Shown one piece after another: positions 53,125-63,657 of a stretch of DNA of 64,000 nt (position 1 is the stretch's first letter; every line of letters begins with the position of its first letter). The stretch is from JACCYI01 sp963828075 (GTDB taxonomy: Bacteria; Actinomycetota; Thermoleophilia; Solirubrobacterales; Solirubrobacteraceae). The notes beneath the pieces were generated by a model. That model was not told the origin of the DNA and searched no databases. It saw only the letters and a list, made by a program, of their open reading frames with translations. The position numbers and the translations under genes are program-made. The DNA lies in NCBI GenBank assembly GCA_963828075.1, contig CAWHDH010000021.1, forward strand, positions 3,410,001 to 3,474,000. Direction: 5' to 3'.

Positions 53125-54425
53125 GCGCGGCCGCGCTCCAAGCGCGCGTCCGAGCGACCGGCCTGCTCCCGCAGGGCGAACCCGTCGTCGTGCTGCTCTC
53201 CGGCGGCCGCGACTCCGTCTGCCTGCTCGACCTCGCCGTCCGGCTCGCCGGCGCGGAGCTCACGCGCGCGCTGCACGTCAACTACGGCCTGCGCGACGGC
53301 GCCCGGGAGGACGAGGCGTTCTGTGCCCGGCTGTGCGGTGAACTGGGCGTCGAGCTGGACGTCCGCCGTCCGCGACGCCCGGAGGGCCCGGGGAATCTGC
53401 AGGCGTGGGCGCGCGACCAGCGCTACGCCGCCGCCGCGCAGCTCGCGCTCAGCTCGGGCGCTCGCGTGGCCACCGGGCACACGGCGACCGACCAGGTCGA
53501 GACCGTCCTCTACCGGCTGGCCGCTTCGCCCGGGCGCCGGGCGCTGCTCGGCATGCGGCCGCGCGACGGCCGGCTGGTGCGCCCGCTGCTCGGGGTCACG
53601 CGCGAGGAGACGGCGGCTTTCAACCGTGAACGCGGGCTCACCTGGCGTGAGGATCCCACGAACGACTCGGGCGCCTTCGCCCGCAACCGGGTGCGCCACG
53701 GCCTGCTCGCGGGGCTGCGCGATGTCCACCCCGCCGCGGAGGCCAACGTCCTGCGCACGCTGGAGATCCTGCGCGACGAGGCCGACGTGCTCGACGCGGC
53801 GGTCGACGGGGCGCTCGAGCGGGCCGGAGGAGAGGTGGCGGCGCTCGCGGCGCTGCCACGCGCCCTCCGGCGGCTCGCCCTCCAGCGGCTCGCCGACCGG
53901 GCGGCGGGCGAGGCGGCGCCGGCGATCGGGGAGCGCGCCGACGAGATCCTCGCCCTGGCACCGGCGGGCGGGAGCGCGTCGCTGGACCTGGGAGGCGGGT
54001 TGCGCGCGGTCGTCGAGTACGGGCACCTGCGGATGGCGGCGGGGCGCGCGGCGGAGTCGAACCCCGCCCGCCCGGCCGCGCTCGCGGTCCCCGGCCGGGC
54101 GCCGTTCGGGTCCGGCGAGCTGTCCTGCGAGCGCGGTCCTGACCTGCCGATGGGGGACGGGACGCTCGACGCCGCGGCGCTCGCGCCCACGCTGGAGGTC
54201 CGGGCGTGGCGCGCGGGCGACCGGATGCGACCGCTCGGCCTCGGCGGCTCCAAGACGCTGCAGGACCTGTTCGGCGACCGGCGCGTCCCGCGCGAGCGGC
54301 GCTCGCAGATCCCGGTCGTGGTCAGCGACGGCGAGATCGCCTGGGTGCCCGGCGTCGCGACGGGCGAGCGGTTCCGGGTGACGTCCGACACCCGCGTGCG
54401 GGTGCGGCTCGCCTGGCGCCCGTAG
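53121..54425 (+). CDS. tilS: tRNA(Ile)-lysidine synthase
   Basis: A 434-residue enzyme that uses ATP and lysine to modify C34 of the CAU anticodon of tRNA-Ile, so that it reads AUA. The PP-loop SGGRDSVCLLDL is near residue 26; GHTATDQVETVLYRL and REDPTNDSGAFARNRVRH are family signatures; the C-terminal region (VRAWRAGDRMRPLGLGGSKTLQDLFGDRRVPRERR) is the tRNA-recognition domain, so the full-length form is present. GTG 53121 overlaps the cyclase stop by 4 nt. Gene order tilS-hpt-ftsH is conserved in many bacteria and supports the call. Confidence 0.95.
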   Translation: MSAAALQARVRATGLLPQGEPVVVLLSGGRDSVCLLDLAVRLAGAELTRALHVNYGLRDGAREDEAFCARLCGELGVELDVRRPRRPEGPGNLQAWARDQRYAAAAQLALSSGARVATGHTATDQVETVLYRLAASPGRRALLGMRPRDGRLVRPLLGVTREETAAFNRERGLTWREDPTNDSGAFARNRVRHGLLAGLRDVHPAAEANVLRTLEILRDEADVLDAAVDGALERAGGEVAALAALPRALRRLALQRLADRAAGEAAPAIGERADEILALAPAGGSASLDLGGGLRAVVEYGHLRMAAGRAAESNPARPAALAVPGRAPFGSGELSCERGPDLPMGDGTLDAAALAPTLEVRAWRAGDRMRPLGLGGSKTLQDLFGDRRVPRERRSQIPVVVSDGEIAWVPGVATGERFRVTSDTRVRVRLAWRP

Positions 54426-54428
54426 GAT
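54423..54428 (+). promoter_or_regulatory. -10 box of hpt
   Basis: TAGGAT ends 8 nt before ATG 54437; it overlaps the tilS stop codon. Confidence 0.45.
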
Positions 54429-54436
54429 GGCGGCCC

Positions 54437-54985
54437 ATGCCGGCCCGTCATCCAGACATCGCCGAGATCCTCGTCCAGCCGGACGAGCTCCAGCACCGTG
54501 TGGCGGAGCTGGGCGCCGAGATCTCGCGCGACTACGCCGACCGCGAGCTGCTGCTCATCTGCGTGCTCAAGGGCGCCGTCTTCTTCCTGTCGGACCTGAT
54601 GCGCCACATCGAGCCGCCCTGCGAGGTCGACTTCATGGCCGTGGCGTCCTACGGCTCCTCGACCGACTCGTCGGGCGTCGTGCGCATCCTCAAGGACCTC
54701 GACGCGCCGATCGAGGGCCGCGACGTGCTGATCGTCGAGGACATCGTCGACTCGGGGCTGACCCTCAACTACCTGCTGCGCTACCTGAGCGCGCGCAATC
54801 CCAAGACGCTCGAGGTCTGCGCGCTGCTGACCAAGCCTTCCCGCCGCCAGGTGGAGCTCACGCCCCGCTACACGGGCTTCGAGATCCCCAACCGGTTCGC
54901 GATCGGCTACGGCCTCGACCACGCCGAGCGGTTCCGCAACCTGCCGTTCGTGGCGGCCCTCGCCGACCCCCCCGGCGGCTCGTAG
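54437..54985 (+). CDS. hpt: hypoxanthine phosphoribosyltransferase
   Basis: A 182-residue purine-salvage enzyme that makes IMP/GMP from hypoxanthine/guanine and PRPP. The PRPP loop VLIVEDIVDSGLTLNYLL is at about residues 96-113; ICVLKGAVFFLSDLM and DFMAVASYGSST are family-typical; GYGLDHAERFRNLPF near the C-terminus contacts the base. Length is standard. It has its own -10 box over the tilS stop and may also be read through from tilS. Confidence 0.95.
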   Translation: MPARHPDIAEILVQPDELQHRVAELGAEISRDYADRELLLICVLKGAVFFLSDLMRHIEPPCEVDFMAVASYGSSTDSSGVVRILKDLDAPIEGRDVLIVEDIVDSGLTLNYLLRYLSARNPKTLEVCALLTKPSRRQVELTPRYTGFEIPNRFAIGYGLDHAERFRNLPFVAALADPPGGS

Positions 54986-55013
54986 AAGGCGCCGGAACGG
55001 CACAAACACCGTG

Positions 55014-55019
55014 GTAGCC
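55014..55019 (+). promoter_or_regulatory. likely -10 box of ftsH
   Basis: TAGCCT about 50 nt before ATG 55070; the leader in between contains GC-rich inverted repeats (GCGCGCC / GGCGCGC). Confidence 0.4.
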
Positions 55020-55069
55020 TTGGGGATCTTGTCCCACCGGAGCACCGCGCGCCGGGGCGCGCCCCGACC

Positions 55070-57066
<1,997 letters not shown>

Positions 57067-57070
<4 letters not shown>

Positions 57071-57246
57071 GGCGCGCCGACGAGCAGCGACTGCGCCGCT
57101 GAGGACAGCGACAGGATCACTTTGGCCTGCTCGCTCACGGGCGCCGAGGCGGGGAGCGGGTTGGCCTGGATCGCCGCGAGCTGCTCGCGGACACCGCTGA
57201 GCGCCATCGCCTGGACGGCGAAGCCCGCCTGGAGCTGGATGTTCAT
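57067..57246 (-). CDS. 59-residue protein, unknown function
   Basis: ATG 57246 opens MNIQLQAGFAVQAMALSGV; the rest is Ala/Leu/Ser rich (AIQANPLPASAPVSEQAKVI) and ends SLLVGAP. It has no clear membrane helix; the pattern loosely recalls YjfB-type small motility-associated proteins, but no motility gene is near. Codon bias is good. It sits tail to tail with ftsH, sharing TTAG across the two stops, and is divergent from the PBP gene. Confidence 0.45.
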
Positions 57247-57312
57247 GTCCCTGTCATCGGCGGCGGCGCCCCGGAGGCGCAGCCGATCCCCGTGGGCTGG
57301 ACCGATGTCAGG

Positions 57313-59187
57313 ATGCGCCCGGTGAGCCGCCGCCTCGTCGCCCTCCTCGCGCTCGCCGTCGCGCTCGCCTGGGCCGGGGTGGCCGTCGTGCTGCTCGTGC
57401 GCAAGGCCGACCCGCCGCGCGCCCGCGACGCGCTCGCGCCGTTCGTGGCCGCCTGGTCGGACGGCGACGACGCCGTCGCCGCGCGCGCCACGGACGACCC
57501 GCGCGCGGCGGCGCGCGACCTCGCTGCGAACCGCCGGGGGCTCGACCTTGCGCGGGTCCGCGCCACGGTGCTGTCGGTCATCGAGGGGGAACGCACGGCG
57601 CGCGCCCGGCTGCGCGTCGCGTGGGACGTCCCGGGGATCGGCAGGTGGGCGTACGCGACGACCGCCACGCTGCGCAAGGGCGAGGAGCGCTGGCGGCTCG
57701 TCTGGCGCCCGACGATCATCCAGCCCAACCTCGACGAGATCACCCGCCTCGGGACGATGCGCGACCCGGCGCGCCGCGGCCGGATCGTCGACCGCCGCGG
57801 CCGCGCGATCGTGACGCCGCGGGCGGTCGTGCGGGTCGGCGTCGCGCGCGACAAGATCGACGACGTCGCGGCGACCGCCGCCGCGATGGCGCGCGTCGTC
57901 GACGTCAGCGCGCCGCGCTACGCCCGCGCGCTCCGCGCCGCCGGGCCGAAGCAGTTCGTCGAGGCGATCACGCTGCGCCGGGCGGACTTCCTGCGGCGCC
58001 GGGCGGCGCTGGAGGCGGTCCCGGGGTTCCTCGCCGTCGAGGATCGCCTCCCGCTGGCACCGACCCGCGACTTCGCGCGCGCGCTGCTCGGCACGGTCGC
58101 CCCGGCGCTCGCGGAGCAGCTCGACAAGCTGGGCCCCGACGCCGGCCCCGGCGCGGTGGTCGGGCAGTTCGGGCTGCAGGCCGCGGCCGAGCGCCGCCTG
58201 CTCGGGAAGCCAGGGGTCCGCATCGTGCTCCGAGTCCGCGGCCTCGCGACCGACACGCTCCTCGAGCGCCGGGCCAAGGCGGGCGAGACACTGCGCACGA
58301 CGCTCGACCTGCGGGCGCAGGCCGCCGCCGAGGCGGCGCTGGACGGCGTGGGCGCCTCGGCACTCGTCGCCATCCAGCCCTCCACCGGGGACATCCTCGC
58401 CGTCGCCAACCGGCCCGCCGGCTCGGCGTTCAACCGCGCCTTCCAAGGGCGCTACCCGCCGGGCTCGACGTTCAAGGTGGTATCGACTGCCGCGCTGCTG
58501 CGGGACGGGCTGCGGCCGGCGGATGTCGTGGACTGCCCGCGGGGGATCACGGTCGGGGGCCGGCCGTTCCGCAACTTCGAGGGCGGGGCGGCGGGTGCCG
58601 TCCCGTTCGCCCAGGACTTCGCGCAGTCGTGCAACACCGCGTTCGTCAGTCTCGCGCCGCGCCTGGGGGCCGACGCCCTGCGCGCGACCGCCCGCGACTT
58701 CGGCCTCGGTGAGCGGCTGAAGCTCGTCGTCCCCGCCCTGGGGGCGTCGGTCCCGCGTGTCCCGGAGCTGGCCGACCGGGCCGCCGCGATGATCGGCCAG
58801 GACCGGATCCTCGCGAGCCCGCTGTCGATGGCCCAGGTCGCCGGCACCGTCGCGTCGGGGCGCTGGCGGGCGCCGCGGCTCCTGCGCGACGACCCCAAAC
58901 GCGCCGGGCGCCCGCTGTCGGACGCCGAGCGCGACACCTTGCGTGACCTCATGCGGCGGGTCGTCACGGCGGGCACCGGGCAGGCGCTGGCGGGCGTTGG
59001 AGGCGAGGTCCGCGGCAAGAGCGGCACGGCCGAGTTCGGCAACGCGAACCCACCGCAGACGCACGCGTGGTTCATCGCCATGCGCGGTGACCTCGCGCTG
59101 GCCGTCCTCGTCGAGCGCGGACGCGCCGGCGGCGCGGTGGCGGCGCCGATCGCCGCCCGCTTCCTCGGTCGTCTCGACGCCGGATAG
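57313..59187 (+). CDS. class B penicillin-binding protein (D,D-transpeptidase)
   Basis: A 624-residue membrane-anchored transpeptidase that crosslinks peptidoglycan. Membrane helix at ~8-29; an NTF2-like MecA-N domain (~38-138); a PBP dimerisation region (~155-310, RGRIVDRRGRAI); and the transpeptidase domain with active Ser385 (PGSTFK), S-C-N (439-441) and the KSG triad (GKSGTAEFG). The MecA-N layout resembles actinobacterial PbpA/PBP2-like enzymes with reduced beta-lactam affinity in some species, though this cannot be judged here. ATG 57313 is favoured over 57292, which has an atypical start. Confidence 0.92.
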   Translation: MRPVSRRLVALLALAVALAWAGVAVVLLVRKADPPRARDALAPFVAAWSDGDDAVAARATDDPRAAARDLAANRRGLDLARVRATVLSVIEGERTARARLRVAWDVPGIGRWAYATTATLRKGEERWRLVWRPTIIQPNLDEITRLGTMRDPARRGRIVDRRGRAIVTPRAVVRVGVARDKIDDVAATAAAMARVVDVSAPRYARALRAAGPKQFVEAITLRRADFLRRRAALEAVPGFLAVEDRLPLAPTRDFARALLGTVAPALAEQLDKLGPDAGPGAVVGQFGLQAAAERRLLGKPGVRIVLRVRGLATDTLLERRAKAGETLRTTLDLRAQAAAEAALDGVGASALVAIQPSTGDILAVANRPAGSAFNRAFQGRYPPGSTFKVVSTAALLRDGLRPADVVDCPRGITVGGRPFRNFEGGAAGAVPFAQDFAQSCNTAFVSLAPRLGADALRATARDFGLGERLKLVVPALGASVPRVPELADRAAAMIGQDRILASPLSMAQVAGTVASGRWRAPRLLRDDPKRAGRPLSDAERDTLRDLMRRVVTAGTGQALAGVGGEVRGKSGTAEFGNANPPQTHAWFIAMRGDLALAVLVERGRAGGAVAAPIAARFLGRLDAG

Positions 59188-59194
59188 GCCGTAC

Positions 59195-59200
59195 TACGCT
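59195..59200 (+). promoter_or_regulatory. -10 box of folP
   Basis: TACGCT ends 6 nt before GTG 59207; supports a leaderless folP start. Confidence 0.5.
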
Positions 59201-59206
59201 CCCGCC

Positions 59207-60037
59207 GTGTTCACGATCATGGGCATCGTCAACGTCACCCCCGACTCGTTCTCGGACGGCGGGACGTTCGACTCCGCCGGCGCCGCCGTCGCACACGCGC
59301 GGCGGCTGATCGCCGAGGGCGCCGCGATCGTCGACGTCGGCGGCGAGTCGACGCGGCCGGGCGCCGACCCGGTCGGAGCGGAGGCCGAGCTGCGGCGCGT
59401 CATCCCGGTCGTCGAGGCGATCGAGGGCGCGCAGGTCTCGGTCGACACGATGAAGCTCGAGGTCGCGCGCGCCGCGGTCGAGGCGGGCGCCACCTACGTC
59501 AACGACGTCACGGCGTTCCGCCACGAGCCCGAGATGGCGGCGTTCGTCGCCGAGCACGACCTCGACTGCTGCCTGATGCACATGCTCGGCGAGCCGCGCA
59601 CGATGCAGGTCGAGCCGCGCTACGACGACGTCGTGTCCGACGTCAAGGCCTTCCTCGAGGAGCGGCTCGCCTTTGCGGTGGCCGAGGGGGTCAGCGAGGA
59701 GCGGATCATGCTCGACCCGGGGATCGGCTTCGGCAAGAACCTCGACCACAACCTCGAGCTGCTCAACCGGATCGGCGAGCTGACCACCCTCGGCCGGCCG
59801 CTCGTGGTGGGCGTCTCGCGCAAGTCGTTCATCGGCCGGATCACCGGCCGCGACGTCTCCGAGCGGGCGGTGGGAACCGCCGCCGTCAACGTCCTCGCGT
59901 ACGAGCGCGGAGCCCGCGTCTTCCGGGTCCACGACGTCGCCGTGACGCGCGATGCGCTGGTCATGGCGACTGCTACGTTGGCGGGCCGATGGACCGCGAC
60001 CGCGACGACGACGCCTACGACGACGACGACGAGCTGA
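59207..60037 (+). CDS. folP: dihydropteroate synthase
   Basis: A 276-residue TIM-barrel enzyme joining p-aminobenzoate to dihydropterin pyrophosphate in folate synthesis; the sulfonamide target. Signatures MGIVNVTPDSFSDGG and GGESTRPGA are intact, as are VNDVTAF, MLDPGIGFGKN and GVSRKSFIG. The core ends near residue ~265; the last ~15 residues (TATATTTPTTTTTS) come from 49 nt that overlap the start of folB and are likely just the price of the overlap. Start GTG 59207 with a -10 box 6 nt upstream. Confidence 0.95.
   Translation: MFTIMGIVNVTPDSFSDGGTFDSAGAAVAHARRLIAEGAAIVDVGGESTRPGADPVGAEAELRRVIPVVEAIEGAQVSVDTMKLEVARAAVEAGATYVNDVTAFRHEPEMAAFVAEHDLDCCLMHMLGEPRTMQVEPRYDDVVSDVKAFLEERLAFAVAEGVSEERIMLDPGIGFGKNLDHNLELLNRIGELTTLGRPLVVGVSRKSFIGRITGRDVSERAVGTAAVNVLAYERGARVFRVHDVAVTRDALVMATATLAGRWTATATTTPTTTTTS
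59974..59979 (+). promoter_or_regulatory. -10 box of folB
   Basis: TACGTT inside folP, ending 9 nt before ATG 59989. Confidence 0.4.
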
Positions 60038-60435
60038 TCGACGACGACGACGAGGAGCGCGACGGTCCCGAGGTGGGGGTCACGATCGAGGTCGTCGGCC
60101 TCTCCCTCTACACCCATCACGGCGTCACCGCCGCGGAGCGCGAGGTGGGCCAGCGCCTGGTCCTCGACGTGCGCTTCGAGGTCGGCGAGCCCGACGCCCT
60201 GGTGACCGACCGCGTCGAGGACACCGTCGACTACGGCGAGGTCTGCCAGGTCGTCGCGCTGATCGCCCAGCAGCGCTCCTACAAGACGCTCGAGCGCCTG
60301 TGCGCGGTGATCGCCGAGCGGCTCGCGACGCAGTTCGGCGCCGACTCGGTCTACGTCAAGGCGTCCAAGCCCGAGCCGCCCCTCCCGCTCCCGGTGGAGG
60401 AGGTCTCCGTCGAGGTGTGGCGCGAAGAGCGTTGA
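59989..60435 (+). CDS. folB: dihydroneopterin aldolase with acidic N-terminal extension
   Basis: A 148-residue enzyme cleaving dihydroneopterin to hydroxymethyl-dihydropterin and glycolaldehyde. The catalytic fold starts at VTIEVVGLSLYTHHGVTAAEREVGQ (residue ~31), with EDTVDYGEV and VKASKPEPPLPLPVEEVSVEV near the end. The first ~28 residues are almost all Asp/Glu (YDDDDELIDDDDEE), unusual for FolB, and overlap the end of folP in another frame. GTG 60073 would omit them; the -10 box at 59974 and good codon bias favour ATG 59989. The TTG of the next gene overlaps its stop. Confidence 0.92.
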   Translation: MDRDRDDDAYDDDDELIDDDDEERDGPEVGVTIEVVGLSLYTHHGVTAAEREVGQRLVLDVRFEVGEPDALVTDRVEDTVDYGEVCQVVALIAQQRSYKTLERLCAVIAERLATQFGADSVYVKASKPEPPLPLPVEEVSVEVWREER

Positions 60436-61229
60436 CGGCGTTCGACGACGACACGGCGATCGTGCCGGCGGGCCCGGGCCGCTGGCGCGGCGAGGTGTCC
60501 GAGCGCTGGTTCGTGGGCCGCGGGCCCAACGGGGGTCTCGTGGCGGCGCAGGCGGTTCGCGCGATGGAGGCGCTCGTCGCCGACCCGGAGCGCGTGCCGC
60601 GGTCGCTGACCGTCCACTACCTCGAGGCGCCGGCGGCCGGGCCGATCGAGCTGGTCGGGACGGTGGAGCGCGAGGGCCGCTCGACGACCGCGGTCTCGCT
60701 GCGGATCGAGCAGGCCGGGCGGACCGTCGCCCTCGCCCTCGGCGCGCTGGCGCTGTGGCGCGATGGCGGCCTCGACCACCTCGACACCGCGCCGCCGGCG
60801 GTCCCGCTCCCGGACGAGGCGCCGGTCCTGCGCCGCTCCGACGAGCCGACCCTGCCCGCGTTCACGGACAACTACGACTACCGCTGGGCGACCGGCGACG
60901 GCGCCACGGGCGCCCGGATCGGCGGCTGGATCCGCGTGCCGGGCGGGGACCGCCCCGTCGACCACGTCGCCGTGGCGGGGTTCGCGGACGCCTTCCCGCC
61001 CGCCGTCTTCCCGCTGCTCGAGGGGCGGACGGCGTTCGCACCCACCATCGACCTCACGATCCACTTTCGCGCTCCCCTCGAACGCGTAGGCGCCGGCTGG
61101 GTGCTCGCCGCGTTCCGCTCGCGCCGCGTGGCCGGCGGGTTCTTCGAAGAGGACGGCGAGCTGTGGAGCGAGGACGGCGTCCTGCTCGCCCAGTCGCGGC
61201 AGCTGGCGATGCTGCGGGAGCGCGCGTGA
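60432..61229 (+). CDS. acyl-CoA thioesterase-like protein (double hotdog)
   Basis: A 265-residue protein of the TesB/thioesterase-like superfamily: SERWFVGRGPNGGLVAAQAVRAME and RVPRSLTVHYLEAPAAGPIEL form the first hotdog, DLTIHFRAPLERVGAGWVLAAFRSRRVAGGFFEEDGELWSEDG-type sequence the second, where the Asp and Thr/Gln region is catalytic in relatives. It would release fatty acids from CoA. TTG 60432 overlaps the folB stop (TTGA) and its own stop overlaps folK (GTGA), so it is embedded in the folate operon without an obvious metabolic link. Confidence 0.85.
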   Translation: MTAFDDDTAIVPAGPGRWRGEVSERWFVGRGPNGGLVAAQAVRAMEALVADPERVPRSLTVHYLEAPAAGPIELVGTVEREGRSTTAVSLRIEQAGRTVALALGALALWRDGGLDHLDTAPPAVPLPDEAPVLRRSDEPTLPAFTDNYDYRWATGDGATGARIGGWIRVPGGDRPVDHVAVAGFADAFPPAVFPLLEGRTAFAPTIDLTIHFRAPLERVGAGWVLAAFRSRRVAGGFFEEDGELWSEDGVLLAQSRQLAMLRERA

Positions 61230-61729
61230 TCGGTTACCTCGGCGTCGGCTCGAACGTCGGCGACCGCCGCGCGAACCTCCAGGCCGCGGCGGATGCGCTT
61301 CCGGGCCACGGCGTCGAGGTGCTGGCGGCGTCGTCGGTCTACGACACCGAGCCGGTCGGCGAGGTGCTCGACCAGCCCGACTTCCTCAATGCCTGCCTGC
61401 GGATCCGGACGGACCTCGAGCCCGGGGCCCTGCTCGACGCGTGCAAGGCGGTCGAGCGCGAGCTCGGCCGCGCGGCCGGCGGCGTCCGGCACGGTCCGCG
61501 GCGGATCGACGTCGACCTGCTGCTCCTCGGCGACCGCGAGCACCGCTCCGAGCGGCTCTCGCTCCCCCATCGCGAGGTGACATCGCGCCGGTTCGTCCTG
61601 GTCCCGCTGCTCGAGCTCGACCCGGACCTCGAGGTGCCGGGCCGGGGCCGGGCGGCGGACGCGCTGGCCGGCCTCGGCCCGGGGCAGGCCGTGCGCCGGG
61701 CCGGTCCGCCCCTGAACACGCCGGCGTGA
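61226..61729 (+). CDS. folK: 2-amino-4-hydroxy-6-hydroxymethyldihydropteridine pyrophosphokinase
   Basis: A 167-residue enzyme that pyrophosphorylates hydroxymethyl-dihydropterin for FolP. Signatures: GYLGVGSNVGDRRANL at the N-terminus, SSVYDTEPVG, DFLNACLRIRTDL and the GPRRIDVDLLLLGD motif binding Mg-ATP, then LPHREVTSRRFVLVPLLEL. Length is standard. GTG 61226 overlaps the thioesterase stop. With folP and folB it covers three consecutive steps; folE (GTP cyclohydrolase) is not in the window. Confidence 0.96.
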   Translation: MIGYLGVGSNVGDRRANLQAAADALPGHGVEVLAASSVYDTEPVGEVLDQPDFLNACLRIRTDLEPGALLDACKAVERELGRAAGGVRHGPRRIDVDLLLLGDREHRSERLSLPHREVTSRRFVLVPLLELDPDLEVPGRGRAADALAGLGPGQAVRRAGPPLNTPA

Positions 61730-61748
61730 CCGGCGCGGGCGGCGCCCG

Positions 61749-61754
61749 TAGGCT
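61749..61754 (+). promoter_or_regulatory. -10 box of the 61765 gene
   Basis: TAGGCT ends 10 nt before ATG 61765. Confidence 0.45.
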
Positions 61755-61764
61755 CTGACCGCGG

Positions 61765-63657
61765 ATGAGGAGAATCTGGACGGCCGGCGGGCTCGCGGCT
61801 CTCGCGGCGGCGCTGGTCGCCGCGCCCGCCGCACCTGCGGCGACGCAGTGCGTGGGCGGGCCGGACTGCCCCACGCTCGGCGAGGCGCTGACCGTCGCGC
61901 AGGACAACGGCGAGCCCGACCTGCTCCAACTCGTCGCGGGGGAGATCCCGAGCGGCGGCGCGACGTACGCGAGCGCGGAGCGCCTCGACGTGATCGGCAA
62001 GGGCGCGACGGCGACCACCATCGTCGGCGCGCTGCGGCTGGACGGCGAGCGCGTGGTGCTCCGCGACGTCGCGATCCAGGCCCAGCCCGGCCCGTTCGCC
62101 CTCGCGGCCTCGGGGCGCGCCATACGCGTCCGGCTCATCGGCGAGGGAACGGACGCCGGCTTCGTGGCGCTGGCGGGCGCGCCGCTCGTCCTCGACGACG
62201 TGGCCGTGCAGGCGACCGGCCTCGGCGTCGCGCTCGACGCGCCCTGCGCGATCCTGCGGGCGCGGCACGTCACCGTGGCCGGCGACGGAGCGACCGGCGC
62301 CCGCGCGGCGTGCAACTCCGGGGAGGCCTCCGTGGAGCTGGACTCCTCGATCGTCACCGGCGGGTATCCCGTCGGGCTCGCCGAGGGCGCCGGCGGCGAG
62401 GCCATCGCGCGCTACTCGAACGTCGCCGGGACGGTCGCGGGCACCGAGACCGAGCCTGTCCCGGGGCCCCCGGGGTTCGTCTCGGCGACCGACCTGCGGC
62501 TCGCCCCCGGGTCGCCGCTGATCGAGCGCGGCGACCCCGCGCCGCTCGTGGTCGATCCGTCGCCCGACGACCGGTCCGAGCCGGTCGACGACCTCGGTGG
62601 CGACGCGCGGGTGGCCGACGGCGACGGCGACGGGACGGCGCGCCGGGACGTCGGCGCCTTCGAGGCGCCGCCGGCGCCGCTCGGCGTGCCGGCCGGGAAC
62701 CTGCTCATCAACCCGGACGCCGAGGCGACCGGCCCGGGGCCGGTGCCGGGCTGGCAGGTCGCGGGGCCGTTCGCGACCGTCGCCTACGGGACCATGCCGT
62801 TCCCGCCGCTGCGGACGGGCCTTGCGCTCGGCGGCGGCGGCTCGTTCTTCGCCGGCGGCGAGGGCGACGAGGCGACGGCCACCCAGGTCCTCGACGTCGC
62901 CGGCAGCGCGGCGTCCATCGACGCCGGCCTCGCGCGCGCCCGCCTCTCCGGGCTGCTCGGCGGCTACCGCGCCGACGCCGACGTCCCCACCGTGCAGGCG
63001 ACCTTCCGCGGGCCCGGGGGCGTGACGCTGGGGATGCTGGGGCTCGGGCCGGTGGACGCCGCCGCGCGCAGCAACGCCACGACGCTGGTGGCACGATCGG
63101 CGACCGGGCCGGTCCCCGCCTTCACGCGGACGATCGAGGTGGTCCTGCGCGCGCGCAAGGGCCCGAGCGGCCAGTACGACGACGCCTACTTCGACAACCT
63201 CGGGCTGACCCTCGACGCGCCGCCGCCGCCGGGCGGAGGCGGCGAGGACGGCCGCCCCGGCGACCCACCTCCCGGGCCACGGCCGTTCGCGGGGCTCGTC
63301 GTCCTGCGCGGCAAGGCGACCCTCTCGCGCGCCCGCGGCAGCGCCAGGCTGTTCGTCGGGTGCGCCACCGCGACGGTCGCGCGCTGCAGCGGCCAGCTCG
63401 CCCTGCACGCGATCCTCGTCCGCGGCGGCCCGCGGCTCGCGATCGGGCGTGCCGGGGTCTCGCTGGCGCCCGGAGGGACGCGCTGGGTCGCGGTCCGCCT
63501 CAGTCGCTCGGCGCGGTCCTACCTGCGCCGCCACACGCTCCTGCGGGTCCGGGTGGCGACGACGGCGGTGGACGGCCAGGGCATCTGGCGGGCGACCACC
63601 GTGCCGATCGTGGTCCGGCCGCAACGGCGCCCGGCCCGGCGGTCAGGCCGCCGGTAG
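61765..63657 (+). CDS. secreted beta-helix protein with C-terminal beta domains
   Basis: A 630-residue exported protein (signal to ~residue 27, …APAAPAAT). Residues ~28-300 have the pattern of a right-handed parallel beta-helix (repeated VLRDVAIQAQ, VLDDVAVQAT, ARHVTVAGDG, ELDSSIVTGG), as in pectate-lyase-like and choice-of-anchor surface proteins. A second region (~310-490, NLLINPDAEATGPGPVPGW) resembles carbohydrate-binding-like beta domains. A Pro/Gly linker leads to a basic C-terminal domain (~510-630) with a Cys pair (VGCATATVARCSG), similar in style to the protease C-terminal domain at 20523. No enzyme residues are evident. Confidence 0.78.
   Translation: MRRIWTAGGLAALAAALVAAPAAPAATQCVGGPDCPTLGEALTVAQDNGEPDLLQLVAGEIPSGGATYASAERLDVIGKGATATTIVGALRLDGERVVLRDVAIQAQPGPFALAASGRAIRVRLIGEGTDAGFVALAGAPLVLDDVAVQATGLGVALDAPCAILRARHVTVAGDGATGARAACNSGEASVELDSSIVTGGYPVGLAEGAGGEAIARYSNVAGTVAGTETEPVPGPPGFVSATDLRLAPGSPLIERGDPAPLVVDPSPDDRSEPVDDLGGDARVADGDGDGTARRDVGAFEAPPAPLGVPAGNLLINPDAEATGPGPVPGWQVAGPFATVAYGTMPFPPLRTGLALGGGGSFFAGGEGDEATATQVLDVAGSAASIDAGLARARLSGLLGGYRADADVPTVQATFRGPGGVTLGMLGLGPVDAAARSNATTLVARSATGPVPAFTRTIEVVLRARKGPSGQYDDAYFDNLGLTLDAPPPPGGGGEDGRPGDPPPGPRPFAGLVVLRGKATLSRARGSARLFVGCATATVARCSGQLALHAILVRGGPRLAIGRAGVSLAPGGTRWVAVRLSRSARSYLRRHTLLRVRVATTAVDGQGIWRATTVPIVVRPQRRPARRSGRR

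Noticed and set aside
57247..59064. Long minus-strand frame opposite the penicillin-binding protein
   Set aside because: Arg/Asp/Gly-rich shadow translation; only the last 59 codons (57246-57067) have their own ATG outside the PBP gene.
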